DNA of 64,000 nucleotides from Cordia subcordata (GCA_028554755.1 JAPTOF010000029.1:310001-374000), one strand, 5' to 3'. Counted from the stretch's first letter, positions 35,738 through 49,400 are shown. The notes: a model not told the origin generated them from the letters alone. A program made the numbers and translations.

Positions 35738-36708
35738 TAGTATGGAAATGGTACAAACCATCCATCAAATCTCTGTTCCCTCTTCTCTCCTGCTTCTCTT
35801 TTCCCTTTCCTTTCACCACTGTAAAGAGTTGGTAGATTATGATAAATGAAATATGGTTGGTTGCTCCATTAATCGTGAAAGAGTGCCATGATGCCTATTG
35901 TAATGTATTCAAGGTGCTATGTTCCCCGTCGATCCCACCAAATAGAACAAGAAATAGGGGGGTTGTGGGGAATCTCATTCAATTTTCAATGCGCTTACAA
36001 CCAGCTAATCAAATCTAGTCGAAGATGGGTTCTTTGCTCCGAGTTTACTGCTGCTGCACGCGAGTACTCAGTGTGGACAGACTGCCGATGGTTTACTGCT
36101 TCAGGTTTCTGTTTCTCTCTGTTTGTCCGTTCCTTGCCCACCGAGGTGACAAAAGTTTCCGGTGAGAGCAAGTGGTCGTTAAAATGAATTTTGCCTTGTG
36201 GTGTGTCTCACGGATGGCAAACACGCACAATGCGCATGGTTAGGGACGTTGGTGATTCAAAGGGTTCATGATACGAAGAAATTATAAATTATCAATTTAT
36301 TCAAATTAAATTATTGTCATCTACCGGAATAATAGAAGGATGGGCAAGTGGGGTTTAGCAGCAAATCATTCTTGTAACTTAGAAAGAGGCTTGGTTTCTG
36401 GGGATCTTGATATTTTCTTAAATGTCATTTTTTCTTTCTTTTCTTTTCCATCCCCCAACCCCCCCCCCCCCCCACACACACACAAAACAACCACCAACCC
36501 ACTTCTTTCCCTTAATGCTCTGGTTTTTGCAAAAAGCGGTGACTTTAGACAAAAGCGGTTCCTTACTAAAAATGTCATTTTATCTAGGATTATAGTTTTG
36601 TCCAATTCGACAGGTCGGAACCGCTTCTCTAGGGGCTCTCTCTCTTTTCCAATAGATGAAACCCACACAGAAGCTGATCTGTCCAACTTAGGGCTCACTT
36701 GAATTGAA
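35738..36708. other. DA2 3' UTR and spacer
   Basis: The first few hundred bases are probably the DA2 3' UTR. A C15-CACACA run is near 36460-36483. The open frames at 36340-36702 lie on both strands and match nothing I know. Confidence 0.5.
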
Positions 36709-38058
36709 TTTACAAAGAAGTATTTTTTTTTTTTTAATAACGTTTGAAGAAAAGTATTGAATTGAGAAGCTCAAGTTTTTAACTTTTGGAGAAAAGCTTA
36801 ATTTGAGTTTTTTTTTTTAAAGAGATTAAACCTTTTTATTTTTGGAAAATTAAACAAAATATTTATTGTAATATATATTTTTTTAATGAAAAAGTATCTT
36901 TTTAATAAAAAATGTCAATCCGAACAATCCTTTGCTGAATCGGAATTTTTTTGCTGAATCAAAATTTTTTCTTGCATTTAGATACTTGTATCCAATTTGA
37001 AAGGCTATGACTAGTACATATTTTTGAAAGAACATGCAGTATAGAATTCATTTTATTTATAAATAAAATGAATTTTATGAGGAATTAAAGAATAGCTCAA
37101 GTGGTTGAGTCTATTTGTCCCAGCCCTAAGTTCAATCTCATGGGGTGGAGAATTTAATCACAATACAAAAATAAATTTTATGAGGATTTGCATTTTCAAA
37201 TGATTTATTTTGTTTGGATCTATGAAATAATTTTAAGTCAATTCTTTTGTTTGCAAGTCCAAATTTTATTAGGAACACATTTGCAATAGGAATTAATATC
37301 TGTATTTTATTTGATCAATCTTTTATTATAATACATTTGTTATTATAATTTTTTATTAAAATTTTCATGGAACAAAGAGAATGAAAATAATTTTATAAGA
37401 AAACTACCAATAAAGGAAGATCCCCAAATGAGTGAGAAGTTGAGTTTACAAAGAAGCATTCTTTTTAATATAACTTTTGAAGAAAACTATTTTATTGAGA
37501 AGCTCAAGTTTTTTACATTTGGAAAAAAGCTTAATTTGAGATTTTTTTTTCCCTCTTTAAGAGATTTAGCCTTTCTCTTTTGAAAATTAATCAAAATATT
37601 TATTGTAATATATTTTTTATAAAAAAGTATTTTTTTACAAAAAAATGTCAATCCAAACGGTCCATTGCTGAATTGGAACTTTTTCTTGCATTTAGATACT
37701 TGTATACAATTTGAAAGGTTATGACTAGTGCATAGTATTTGGAAGAGATTGTAGTATGGAAAATTCATTTTTTTTATAAATAAAATGAAATAAATTCTAT
37801 GAGGATTTGCATTTTCAAATGAATTCTTTTGTTTGGATCTATAAAACAGTTTTAAGTCAAATTTTTTATTTGTAAGTCCAAATTGTATATGGAATACATA
37901 CACAATTGGAATTAATATGTGTATTTTGCTTAAATAACTTTTTGTCATAATATCTTTTGTTATTATAATTTGTTATTAAAATTTTCTTGGAACAAAAGGA
38001 CTAAAAATAATTTTATAATGAAGTTATCAATCAAGGAAGATCCTCGAATGAGTAAGAG
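36709..38058. repeat. Tandem duplication of about 0.6-0.7 kb
   Basis: Copy 1 (36709-37444) and copy 2 (37445-38058) share the TTTACAAAGAAG start, GCATTTAGATACTTGTAT, AATTTGAAAGG, GATTTGCATTTTCAAATGA and GGAAGATCC blocks in the same order. Copy 1 is longer partly because of a SINE-like insertion. No gene is supported in either copy. Confidence 0.88.
37071..37185 (+). mobile_element. tRNA-derived SINE with 12-bp TSD
   Basis: 37083-37173 (91 bp) is flanked by AATTTTATGAGG at 37071-37082 and 37174-37185. It carries TAGCTCAAGTGGTTGAG (A-box-like) at 37093 and AGTTCAATCTC (B-box-like) at 37129, with tRNA-like spacing. The matching place in copy 2 of the duplication lacks it. Confidence 0.78.
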
Positions 38059-38803
38059 CCAGTTTGGTTTTTCGTTTTGAAGAGCCAAACTGACTTTTGC
38101 AGCAGAAAAGTCAATTTTGGAAAAAAAATGAGGTGTTTCGATTTCCATCCTGAAATTCAATTTGATTCAAAAGTCAATAGAGTTTTTAGGCTTAAACAGA
38201 GAAGTAAAACTCTTTTACTTCTCCCTTTGCAGTTTGCAGAAAGGAGTTTTATAATTAGTTTGACAAAAGTATCCTCACTATTTTTGTCATTTATGTTTTT
38301 GAATTATAATTATAATTAAAAATAAAATAAAATATAATAATTAGAAATAAAATAAACTTAATAATTGTAAATTTAACAAAGAATAAAATAAAAAATAATG
38401 AAATATAGTAATAAATGACTAAATTAATTTAATTAATTAAAAATTAAAAAGAAAGTAATGTAAACAAATAACAATGCAATTAAAAAATAATATAAATTTT
38501 TAATAACTTAATAATTTAATAATATCTTTTAGGTTTTAATTTAACAATAATTTATTGATTTCTAACGTAATGTAATAAATTCTCAAATAGAGAAAATAAT
38601 AGTTTATTATTATAAGTATTAAAATGTTCTTTAATAATTTAGGCAACTAACTATTATGACAAGCAATGAAGATTGTATCTTAAACATAATAGTATGATCC
38701 TATATAAATAATTATAGGAATTGTTGAACCTATTGGTATTAATATTGTTGATGATGCCATAATTGTACTTTATTAATTGTTACTATTGGAGTATCTTGAA
38801 TAT

Positions 38804-38851
<48 letters not shown>

Positions 38852-39496
38852 GGTCACTTGAGCAAGTTAAAGACAATCGAGCAAGGAAGAAAATGGAGCA
38901 TGATTCATCATTGAAGATTGAAGAGTGAAGAGTTATGAAGAATCCTTGAAGAATTAGAATAGTCTCTTCTTTCTTAGTTTTGTTAATTTGATCTTAGTAC
39001 ATAGGTATTATTATAAGCTCAATAACTTCTTGCGTTGCATGTATACTCACTGACTTTGCTCGTGCTTCTTAAAATTTGATCTTAGATCATCTTTTCTCCT
39101 TAATTAAGTGTATGTAGCATATTTAGTATATGCTCATGCATCATATCATTATTTTTATATGAATACATGTGAGCATATATGCATAAGATGAGTTTTCCTG
39201 CAAAGAATTGAGTTCTTTGGAGTTATATGTACAACAACTTTACCTATTACATTGGTAAATGTCACATTGACGTATATATGTGATTGTATATATGCTTGTA
39301 TCTTCAAGAAATCTGCAGTAAAAGTGCATCTAACTTGAGTATAAGCTTTGCATTATAATATTTGAGTATTTTTGTACATGATATAAACCGATGAGGTAAT
39401 ATCCTTGCATGCAAAATCTTTTTCAAACACAAAATTTGAAAAATCTTAAGTTGAGTGGAAGTTTAAACATGACATTTATTGTATTGCATGCTTGGT
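38059..39496. other. A/T-rich spacer with (TA)n run
   Basis: No gene supported. A long (TA)n tract is at about 38806-38847. GCCAGTTTGG and CCAAACTGAC near 38060-38095 form a small inverted repeat, perhaps the end of a further MITE. Confidence 0.5.
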
Positions 39497-41011
39497 TGTG
39501 TTAGCTTAAACATGATTTAAGTGATTGTTTTGATGATGCAAATTGGTGTTATGTAATGCTTGTTTGAATGGATTGATAATGCTTGCTAATAGTGTTTTCA
39601 AGAATGCCTTTAGTATGTTAGTTTAGCAAGATGTTGAAGTGCAAAATGAAGATTTTTTTTAAGCTTATAGAGGACGTCAAGATTGATCATGTCTGAAGCA
39701 TATCTCATGGTATGGAAGAAATATTCAAGTGAAGATTATGGAAGAAAAAGAAGAAGGGAGTCACAAGGAGCAGACGAGATGACCTAAGGGGTACCGGTTA
39801 TGCTCACTTGTATTTAGCCTTAATTATGCTTGTTATAGCTCTTGTTTGCATGATTTCCTCTATGACTTGATAAATGCTTTTCTCCCAAAAATTGTTTATG
39901 AAAATCAAATGTGCTTTAAGTTTTTTTTTTTAAAGTCTTTGACAAATCTCAAATTGATCTTCGAAAGCATGTCCTCTATCTTAAATGTTATTTTTCAAGT
40001 GCTTCTTGAAGTGTTCTTATTTTGTTTAAATGATTTAAACCTTCAAAGAAGTGTTAGAAACTTATGCAAACCAAAAAGGTTTTTTTTTTTTTATTATTAT
40101 TATGAAAACTGGCAACCAGAAAATACTTCTGGAACTGTCAGTCGCTCTCTGCCGGTCGACCGGCAATTCTAGTGAGGAATGGAAATGTTGTCGATCACTT
40201 ATCCGGTTGACTGGCCCATCGACCGAGCTGCATAGATTTTCTATTTTTGATTGTTGGTAGTCCATTTCTAACTCATATAAACACCCCCTTACCCCCAGTT
40301 TGGAAATAACCCTAGAATTTGAATTTCAAGTATTTCCTAGCTATTTTTCATCTTTTCAAAACACTTTTTACTTGGAAAATCATTCTTGTGAGCTATAAGT
40401 TTGCATTAATCTTGAGCAAACAATGAGCCTTTCATTTTCATATCAAGCTTTTAAAAGTTATAGTGATTTAGCTTGAAGAAACTTTCCTTTTGTTGTTGAT
40501 ACATACACATCATAGCTTGATTATCTTGGGAAGATTGTAAAGCTCTTTAGATGTGGGAAATACTTAGTAAAAAGAGGTTTTTGCTTGAGTTCTTTGGAGT
40601 GGTATCCAAAGAGCTGTAAAGAGTTGGTTTAAGCTTCACCAACATTTGAAGTAGCTTGATATTGGAATGATTGATTCAAGTGCAAGAGGAAGATCCTTAG
40701 GCAGTAGACATAGGCTTTGCTGAACCATCTAAGAATGGTGTTGTCTCTCTCTTTCTCTCTCTCTTCTTGATTTCTAGCTATTTTTAGTATTGCACTCAAT
40801 ATATTTGATGAAATGCCTCAACTAAAGTGCTTATTGTTTTTATGCTAAAAAGTTGGTTATTTTGCTTGATTATGTTTGTATCTCCCTAAGGAACATCATA
40901 TTTGTACTTTAAATTGATTTGCTTTGTAGTTTGTGAAATTGATTTTTAATTCAAAAAAAAATCCTCTATAACTAAATTCACCATCCCTTTTTAGTTATAT
41001 TGCCACCTACA
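39497..41011 (+). repeat. Copia B 5' LTR
   Basis: It runs from TGTGTTAGCTTAAACATGA to CCACCTACA. Start and end align with the inverted copy at 53393-54884. A CCGGTCGACCGG palindrome is at 40152-40163. The exact first base could be off by two. Confidence 0.8.
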
Positions 41012-41013
41012 TT

Positions 41014-41026
41014 TGGTATCTACAGC
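41014..41026 (+). promoter_or_regulatory. Copia B primer-binding site
   Basis: TGGTATCTACAGC resembles the copia PBS TGGTATCAGAGC, complementary to initiator tRNA-Met, and lies two bases after the LTR. Confidence 0.65.
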
Positions 41027-41065
41027 TGGGGTTCTACATAAGTTTAACCACTAGTAGAATATATT

Positions 41066-42737
41066 ATGGCAAATAACATTGATCTCTCACCTATTGATGG
41101 ATTGTCCATTAATAAGACCCTCGTATTTGATGGTACCAATTATGTATTTTGAAAGTTAAGAATGAAATTGTTTATTCAATCGCATGACTATAAGGCATGG
41201 AGGGTTGTTGTGGATGGACCTCAAGTATATATGAAAATAGAGGGTGATAGGATGGTTCCTAAGCTAGAAAATGAATGGGATGACCGTGATATGATGCTTG
41301 AACAAATTAACGCTAAAGCTTTCTATATCTTATTTTTTGATTTGAGCACCACCGAGTTTTCTAGGGTTATGGGTTGGACATCGGCTAAGAAACTTTGGGA
41401 CCAACCTGAAGTGAGCTATGAAGGGACTTGTCAAGTTGAAGAGTCTAGAATTAACGTGCTTGTTCAAAGATATGAAGCTTTTATGATGGAACCGCATGAA
41501 ACTATTGAACAAATGTTTGCTAGATTTCTCGAAATTAATAATGACCTCAAGGCACTTGGAAGGGAATACTCTAATGATGATATGGTAAGGGAACTGCTAA
41601 GAAGCCTACCATCATCTTGGCAAGCAAAAGCAACAGCAGTTCAAGAACCCAAGGATCTGAACACCTATCAATTGAATGAATTGATTGGGTCACTCATGAC
41701 CTATGACCTTGACAGGAAAGCTCATGAAGAAAAGGATAGGAGAATGAAGAAATCCATGGCTATTGTGGCATCCAAACAAGATTCAAATGATGACGATGAT
41801 GGTAGTGATGATGACTTGGATAAGGAGATGACATCCTTGTTAGAAACTTCAAGAACTTCATGAAGTACAAGAAATGGAGAAAAGACACTACATCAAACAA
41901 TTTCAAAAAGAAGGGCAAGGAGTTCAAAAAGCCAAATGAAAGAAAGAACGAGGAGCTTGAATGCTTCAATTGCAACAAGCTCGGACACATTAAGCCAATT
42001 GCCCCAAACTTTCAAAAGTGAAAGATGGCAAAGGGAAAGGCAAGGCACTTACAGCAATTTGGGATATCACCGATAGCGAAGAAGAATCGGAGGAAGAGCA
42101 TGAGTTTCCTAACTTTGTTTGTCTTATGGAAAATGAAGATGAGGTAGAATCTATCTCTAGTACTTCTCTTTCATGTGATGAAAGTGATGAGTATACCTTT
42201 GAGAAATTGCAAGAAACTTTTGGAAAATTGCATGATGATCTTCTACTTGCTTTGAAGAAAAACAAATGCTTGCAAAAGAATGAAATTGCATTGAATAAGA
42301 AAGAAACTTTAGAAAAAGAGAATACATCTCTTATTAAGAAAATTGAGACTTTGGAAAAGGAAAATGACTGTTTTGCTGAAGATTTTGTGAAGTTTGGAAA
42401 AGAAGTAAAGTATTGGAAAAAGAAGAATGAGGATTTGAATGACATTCAAAAGTTTACAAATGAAAGGAAAAACTTTGAAATACTTTTTGGATATCAAAAG
42501 ATTGCATTTGACAAAAGTGGAGTTGGTTTTGAGCCTACTTTCAAACCAAAATACTTGAAAACCTATTTTGTGAAAGCATCCACCTCTACTACTCCTTTGA
42601 AATCCTTTATTGTTTGCACTAATTGTGAAAAACATGGGCATATTTTCAGTCATTGTTACTATAGGAGACTTCGTGATGGAGGCACTCTTGTCCCTAATTG
42701 GCAACGACCCAAACAAGTTGTGAAAGCCAAACATTAA
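41066..42737 (+). pseudogene. Copia B gag with coiled coil and two zinc knuckles
   Basis: The ATG at 41066 is followed by an in-frame TGA at 41150. The main block 41162-41863 is the UBN2-type gag domain (AKKLWD, FARFLEINNDLKALG, VRELLRSLPSSWQAK). It ends by a shift near 41850. A CFNCNKLGHIK knuckle has lost its last Cys. A second block (42018-42737) is acidic, then has a long Glu/Lys/Leu coiled coil (near 42280-42440), and ends with a normal CTNCEKHGHIFSHC knuckle. Gag forms the particle and binds RNA. Confidence 0.88.
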
Positions 42738-42799
42738 AGACTTAACGTCAAGGATCCAAAGAATTTGGTGATCCACAAATAAGGCAGCTTGTACTTATT

Positions 42800-44213
42800 T
42801 TGCTATTTGTAGGTATGCCGTGTGAGCAAACATATAAAGAAGAATGGATTTTGGATAGTGGATGCTCCAAACACATGACAGGTGATCCCTTATTGTTTTA
42901 TGACTTTAAAAATGTCAAAGGAGGAGATGTCACCATTGGAGACAATAGCAAAGGAAGAATAATTGGCAAGGGAAGCATTGGTAACAAAAATTCTATTGCT
43001 ATTCATAATGTCTTGCTTGTTGAAGGGCTTAAGTTCAATTTACTTAGCATTAGTCAATTATGTGACAAAGGACATAAAGTTGTGTTTAAATCCACTAGTT
43101 GCATCATTTATGATTGCGATAGCAATATTGTGTTGTTCGTTGTAGATAGAAATGACAATGTGTGTAAGGTAGAGATTGATCAACTTGGGAATCACAGTGT
43201 TAATTGCTTGTCCATTATGCATGAAAAATCTTGGTTGTGGCATAAAAGGCTAGGACATGTGAGCATGAGCATTTTGAAAAACTTGTCAAAAAATGATCTT
43301 GTTAGAGATTTCCCTAACTCAAGTTTGGATAAGGTAAAGTTTGTGATGCATGCCAATTAGGAAAACAACACAAAACTTCTTTCAAATCTATCAACAAGTT
43401 TCCAACTATTAGGTCATTACAATTGTTGCACATGGATTTGTTTGAACCAATTGACGTGGTTAGCCTAGGAGGTTCTAGGTACACTTTAGTGGTTGTAGAT
43501 GATTATACTAGGGTTCACTTGGGTCATATTCTTTGCACACAAAATGAAACCTTCAATGAGTTTGCTAGATTGTGTAGAAAAATGCAAAATGAGAAAGACT
43601 ATTTTATAGCATACGTAGTGACAATGGCACAAAATATGTGAACACTTCTTTTATCCATTTTTATGATGAGCATGGCACTGAGCATAACATTTTGGCCCCT
43701 CGAACTCCTCAACAAAATTGGGTAGTAGAGAGGAAGAATCGTACTTTACAAGAAAAGGGAAGGACCATGCTCAAAGAACACAACTTGCCAACATACTTTT
43801 AGAACGAAACCGTCAACACGGCGTATTATGTGCAAAATCGTGTGCTTATTAGATCCATTTTGAACAAAACACCTTATGAACTTTGGCATGACAAAACGCC
43901 TAAAATCTCTTATTTCAAAGTCCTTGGTTGTAAATGTTTTATATTGAATACAAAGGACCATTTGAGAAAATTTGATGCTAAATCCAATAAGGGTATCTTT
44001 TTGGGTTATTCCACAAAGAGTAAGGCTTATAGAGTTTATAACAAGAGAACTCTTGTTGCGGAGGAGTCAATGCATGTAACATTTGATAAGACTAAACCAT
44101 TTGAGTCGAGAAAAGATGCTGATGATATAGGTTATCTCTTAGAAAGGACAACACTTGAAGATCAACCATCTACAAGCAAAGAGATTCCTACTGAGCAAGA
44201 TAATGCACATTAA
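42800..44213 (+). pseudogene. Copia B protease and integrase
   Basis: Protease with ILDSGCSKHMTG active site (DSG) near 42850. The GAG-pre-integrase KRLGHVSMSILKNL follows. The integrase core has HMDLF and VVDDYTR (first Asp region) at 43430-43510, a second part near 43615 shifted in frame, and VVERKNRTLQ (Glu) near 43725. The C-terminal LGYSTKSKAYRVYN segment is at about 44000. At least two frameshifts and two stops occur. Confidence 0.88.
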
Positions 44214-44449
44214 GGAGAGAAATCATGAGGCAAGGTGAATGAAGAACAAATTCCAAATCAAGAAAACATCTTGGAGCAAGAAGAGGATAAAGTTGATTTG
44301 CTGAGAAGTTGGAAATTCGTAAGACATCACCCCAAAGAGCAAATTATCGGTGATCCTAACGAAGGTGTAAGAACTAGGCGTAATCTTAATACTTTTAGTG
44401 AGCATTGTGCATTTATCTTGCAGGTAGAGCCTAAGAATGTTAGTTAAGC

Positions 44450-45955
44450 CTAGCTAGATGAGAATTGGATAATGGTTATGTAAGAAGAAGTTAATCAATT
44501 AACTAGAAACAAGGTGTGGGAATTAGTTGGGAGACCTAAAGACCACCCAGTAATTGGTACTGAATGGGTTTTTAGAAACAAACTTGATGAAACCGGCGTA
44601 GTAACAAGGAATAAGGCTAGACTAGTGGCTTAAAGATATAATCAAGAAGAGGGAACTACTATGGTGAGACCTATCCCCCCATAGATAGATTAGAGTCAAT
44701 TCGCATGTTCCTTGCAGTTGCTTGTTATATGGACTTTAAGCTTTACCAAATGGATGTGAAAAGTGCCTTTTTGAATGGTCTTATTGAGGAGGAGGTGTAT
44801 GTTGAACAACCTCCCAGTTTTAAAGATTCATGTTTTCTAGATCATGTTTACAAACTCAAAAAGGCATTATATGGTTTGAAACAAGCCCCTAGGGCTTGGT
44901 ATGAAAGACTTAGTGGTTTTCTTGTTAAAAATAATTTCAAAAGAGGAAAAATTAGATTCAACTTTGTTTATAAAAAAAAAGATAAAGATGATATCATGCT
45001 TGTGCAAATTTATATGTTTGACATTATATTTGGTTCTACTAATGTTATGTTGTGTGAAAGTTTTGCTAAGTGTATGAACAAGGAATTCGAAGTGAGCATG
45101 ATGGGAGAGTTGCATTCTTCCTTGGGCTTCAAATTAAACAAACGAAGGAAGGAATATTTGTCAACCAAGCCAAGTATACAAAAGAAGTTATCAAGAAATT
45201 TGGGCTTGAAGATGTTAAAGAAATTAGCACTCTAGTGAGTCTCTCTACTAAGCTTGACAAGGATGAGAAGACTAAGCCCATGGATAAGAAAAGGTATAGA
45301 GGTATGATTGGTAGTTTGCTTTATTTGACAGCCTTTAGACTGGTTATCATGTTTGTTGTATGTTTATGTGTTTGTTTCTAATCTAGTCCTAAAGAATCTC
45401 ATTTAGTTGCTGTGAAGAGAATAATTAGATATCTTAAAGGCATAATTGATCTAAGACTTTGGTATGCTAAAGGATCCTTGTTTGATTTGTATGGTTATTT
45501 TGATGCAGATTTTGTTGGTTGTAAGGTTGATCAAAATAGTACAAGTGGTAGATGTCAATCTCTCAGTCATTCCTTGGTGTCTTGGTCAAGTAGGACGCAA
45601 AATAGTGTTGCTATCTCTGTGATTGAGGCCAAATACATTGTCGCTGGTTCATGTGTTGCTCAAATTTTGTGGATGAAACAAAACTTTCTTGATTATGGTT
45701 TGAATTATGATCGTGTTCCTATCTCTTGTGATAATACTAGTGCTATAAATCTCACTAAGAGGCCCATCTAACATTCTAGAAGTAAACATATTGAGATTAG
45801 GCACCATTTCATTAGGGATCATGTGCAAAAAGGTGATATTGTGCTTGAATTCTTTAACACTTTGCATCAAGTTGCCGTTATTTTTACAAAACCTTTGAAT
45901 GAAAAGCAATTTTGGAAAATAAGGAGAGAAATTGGAATGCAAACTTGTACTTAAT
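44450..45955 (+). pseudogene. Copia B reverse transcriptase and RNase H
   Basis: RT motifs: YQMDVKSAFLNGLIEEEVYVEQPP, then YGLKQAPRAWYERLS, near 44740-44920. The catalytic YVDD box is degraded (IYMFDIIFGST near 45010). RNase H has DADFVGCKVDQNSTSG, then LVSWSSRTQNSVAISVIEAKYI and CDNTSAINLTK, up to about 45955. Stops and shifts are frequent. The RNase H part gives the uninterrupted reference for the MITE insertion at 57590. Confidence 0.88.
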
Positions 45956-46449
45956 TTGTGGTCGTATCATTAAAGTTTGCTTGTTTTGGATTGAAATAGC
46001 ATCTGAAAGCATGATTAAGATGCAAAACTATGTTTGAAGTGCATATATATATATATATATAATGAAAAATGTTATGTTTTTGTAAAGAAAATGGACTTAA
46101 AATTGAGTTATGTTGCACAAAAATTGCATTTTTGGCCAAAAAGAGGTCTGTCGGTTGACCTTCAAGGACTTTCAGTTGACCGCTAGGGCACTTGGCACTT
46201 CTAGTGACTAAAAATGGTTTTGTCAATCAACTGACACAGCTAAAAAATGGTTTTTTCGGTTGACCGATAGAGTGGGGCACAGCTATTTTCAAACCTTGGG
46301 TCATTCTCGTCATTCTCTCCTACATTTTTGAAACCTTAACCCCAATTTCTCTTAAACCCCAATTCCTAAACACCCATTAACATAAAAAAATCTTCCATTT
46401 ACTTCAAGATTTGCATTACCCATATCATATAAAGGCCATTCTTGCATCA
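45956..46449 (+). other. Spacer between pol and third ORF of copia B
   Basis: No gene. It has a short (TA)n run (about 46044-46062) and several degraded GGTTGACC motifs (46150-46270). A C/T-rich leader precedes the third ORF. Confidence 0.6.
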
Positions 46450-49400
46450 ATGGTGGGATCCAAGAAAAAGGAAGGCCAAAGCTTCATCTTCTAAAATACC
46501 AAGAACAAGTTCTCCACCATTTCAAACTCAACGACCACCATGACAAGAACCCATACCACCAGTTGATTTGCCAAAAAGGGATGTGCACAGAAGAAAAATT
46601 TGTTATGGAAGATACCTTATGGATGCAGACCTTATAGGAACAAGGGTGATTGAACTTATCCGGGAACAAGGTTGCTATGATTTTACTCATGTTATATGTG
46701 AAGTTTATGAACCTATGACTTATCAATTCTACTCTCATGTGCAAGAATTTCAAGGTCTTCAACCTCTAACTATTGAATCTTGGGTCAATGGCATGCATAT
46801 ATTCATAAATGAGGAAACTTTAGAAATGATTTTTCGATTACCAATTGAAGGAGAGAAAGAGAATTTTGCTAAAGGTTGGCCCCTAGGAAAAAGGCTAACA
46901 AGAGATGCTACTTTAGAATTTATTTGGAAGACTGATGGGTTGATAATTAGAGATCAAACCTCATACAAAATGCTTTAAATCTTGAGAAAAGGATTATGAA
47001 TGAGATCTTTAATGAATTGTTGATGCCTAGGCAGATGAGTGATAATCGGGTTGGTTACTGATGTGTTGTGTCTTTGGATTGTTATTTGTCTATGTTTAAG
47101 AGGTTTTTTGAGCTTTAAGAGATGCATTAGTATAGTACATATACTAGAGTTAGGCTTAAGTGTAAGCAAATATACATAGTTGAGTTTAAAGACAAATGCT
47201 ACACTAATGCATGCTTATTTCCCTTGTTTGGTGAATTTAGGTGAAAGCGTGAGGCTTGGATTGCTAATGATTTAATGTTGGAGTCAAGCTCGAGGTGTTC
47301 AAGATGTGGGAGAAGCATGAAAGAAGCTTTTGGAGGCAACAGGATGAAGAACGGAGTAACCTGGCGAAATCGAGCTCAACAAGAGACAAATTCAGAGCTT
47401 GAAACCAAAGAGGACATGGATCAAGTTTGGATATGATTATAGGGTACAAAAGACAAAGAAAAATAGCTTGGAAGATCCTTGGAAGCAATATGAAGCCATA
47501 AAAGAAAATTGTGCGCGAATCAGAGCTAAAATGAGAAAGTTATGAGCAAAATTGCTGAAAGCCAGTTGTACCCCTGACCAGGGTCGGCCGACTAGCCCTG
47601 TTTCCATCCTAGGTCAGAATGTTCAACAATTTTGGCCAAACTCACTTGATTTTAGGCAAGGAGACCAACTCAGCGACTAGCTTTTGCAACAGAAAGGCCT
47701 ATTTGAGCCCATTTTGAGCTTATTTTGCAAAAACTTTCACCCCTTCTCACACACCCATCACACACACAAAACCCTACCTTCACCCACCTCTAATACACAT
47801 AGTTACACAAACATTCACCTAGAGCAAAGTTGATTTTGAAGGATTACAACATCATTTGATAAGGATTTGCTTAAGTTTGTAGAGAAACAAGCAAGGATGG
47901 AAGAGGAGCTTTCTCAATCCTCTTTCATTCTCTTTTATTTTATGATTGAGTAAATAGATTAAGGTGACTACACTTGTGTAATAGTTTGATTATCATACTC
48001 TTTGTTATGGGATTCTATTAGCTTTTATGTTGAAAAGCTTTATATCATTTCATATCTATGTATATAGATTGAGTTGATGTAAGGCTTTTATGATGTAATG
48101 CTTGAATGAGTTGTATGTATATGGATTGAGTTGTATTTCCTATAAAACACTTGTAATCCTTAGATTATGCATGTTTGTGTGTGATTATGGATAATATGAA
48201 GTGGGTTGGTTCTATTCATGCCTATGTGGGTATGAAACACATCTTATAGTGAATCCATGCTCAAATATTGCCACATATTGATGCTTAAATGATTTCATTG
48301 GCATTAATTAAAGTTGCTTGTGTTTGTGTCATGGATAGGATGTCATATTCAGAACGCCTTACCTTAGAACATATAGAATAGTGCTCATTAGTTGTCACTC
48401 CACTATAGTATCCCTAGAACGACGGTGTACAAGTTAGGACTAATTCAAGTCGAGTCCCCTTTAGCTTTAAATCCAGCTAATAGGAGTCCGAATAAGTTTA
48501 GTCAACCTTAGTATCCCTAGGTCTTAGCTTTAAATCTAGCCAATGATTTAGGAGCAAGGGCAGGCTCGTTCTAGCATACCTAGGTAGCTTTTTAGTTCCT
48601 CCTATGGCTTTAGGTACATAAGGACCACGCCGTATTGCTAAGTGTGCATGCTTAGGGATGGACCTGCACCGAGTCCTAGGGTGTAATTAGGATACTAGCT
48701 AGTGGCCTACTATTAGAGCATTCCTTTAGATAAGCCAATTCCTAAATCCCATAGCAAAGAGTAGAAAATCACCTATTTGCAAGTGTAGGTCACCCTATTA
48801 CCTTCCCAGTGTTTTAATCCCTTAGGTGAGCTTTGTTCTTACCTCATTCCTGTATTGCATTTATAGTGTAGTCTTTTCACTTTCCCCCTCAACTCCCAAA
48901 AATCCAAAAGTACAAAAACATGTTAGCTTAGGTTCTTTTTTAGGTTTCTTCTACAACACACTAGCATAGAATTTCTTCCATAATTCACGCCTCTCTGTGG
49001 TTCGACACCCACACTTATACACACTATTCTACATGATCTATGCATTGCGGGTCTTTTAGGGCTTGCACTGAAAAAGCATATTAGTTAATTTGATGCATAT
49101 AACATGCATTTTGTGTTTGAGAAGTAAAAAGTTGCATTACCCTATATTATATTGAATCATATGGTGCATCTTGCTGAAGGGGGTCAACACTTAGGATACA
49201 GGATGGTACTTACTCAAATTTTCAAACATTTGAAAGTACCTTTGACAAATGACCTTAAGCCAAAGGTGTTCAATTGGTATTTCAATATGAGCTATATAAA
49301 TCAAATGAAAATCTACTAGTATAATGGAACAACAATAACTGAGGCTTAGTTTAAGAGTTTGCCAACTGATATCCCTGCGCAAATTAGAGAAAGGTCAAGA

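Noticed and set aside
35139..35761. Minus-strand frames opposite DA2 exon 8
   Set aside because: Antisense shadows of a well-supported coding exon.
36340..36702. Overlapping open frames on both strands, 110-120 codons
   Set aside because: No recognisable domain, low-complexity C/CA run inside, no splice or promoter context.
37093..37139. Functional tRNA gene
   Set aside because: Only A- and B-box-like segments are present, without an acceptor stem or anticodon arm that folds; the TSD points to a SINE.
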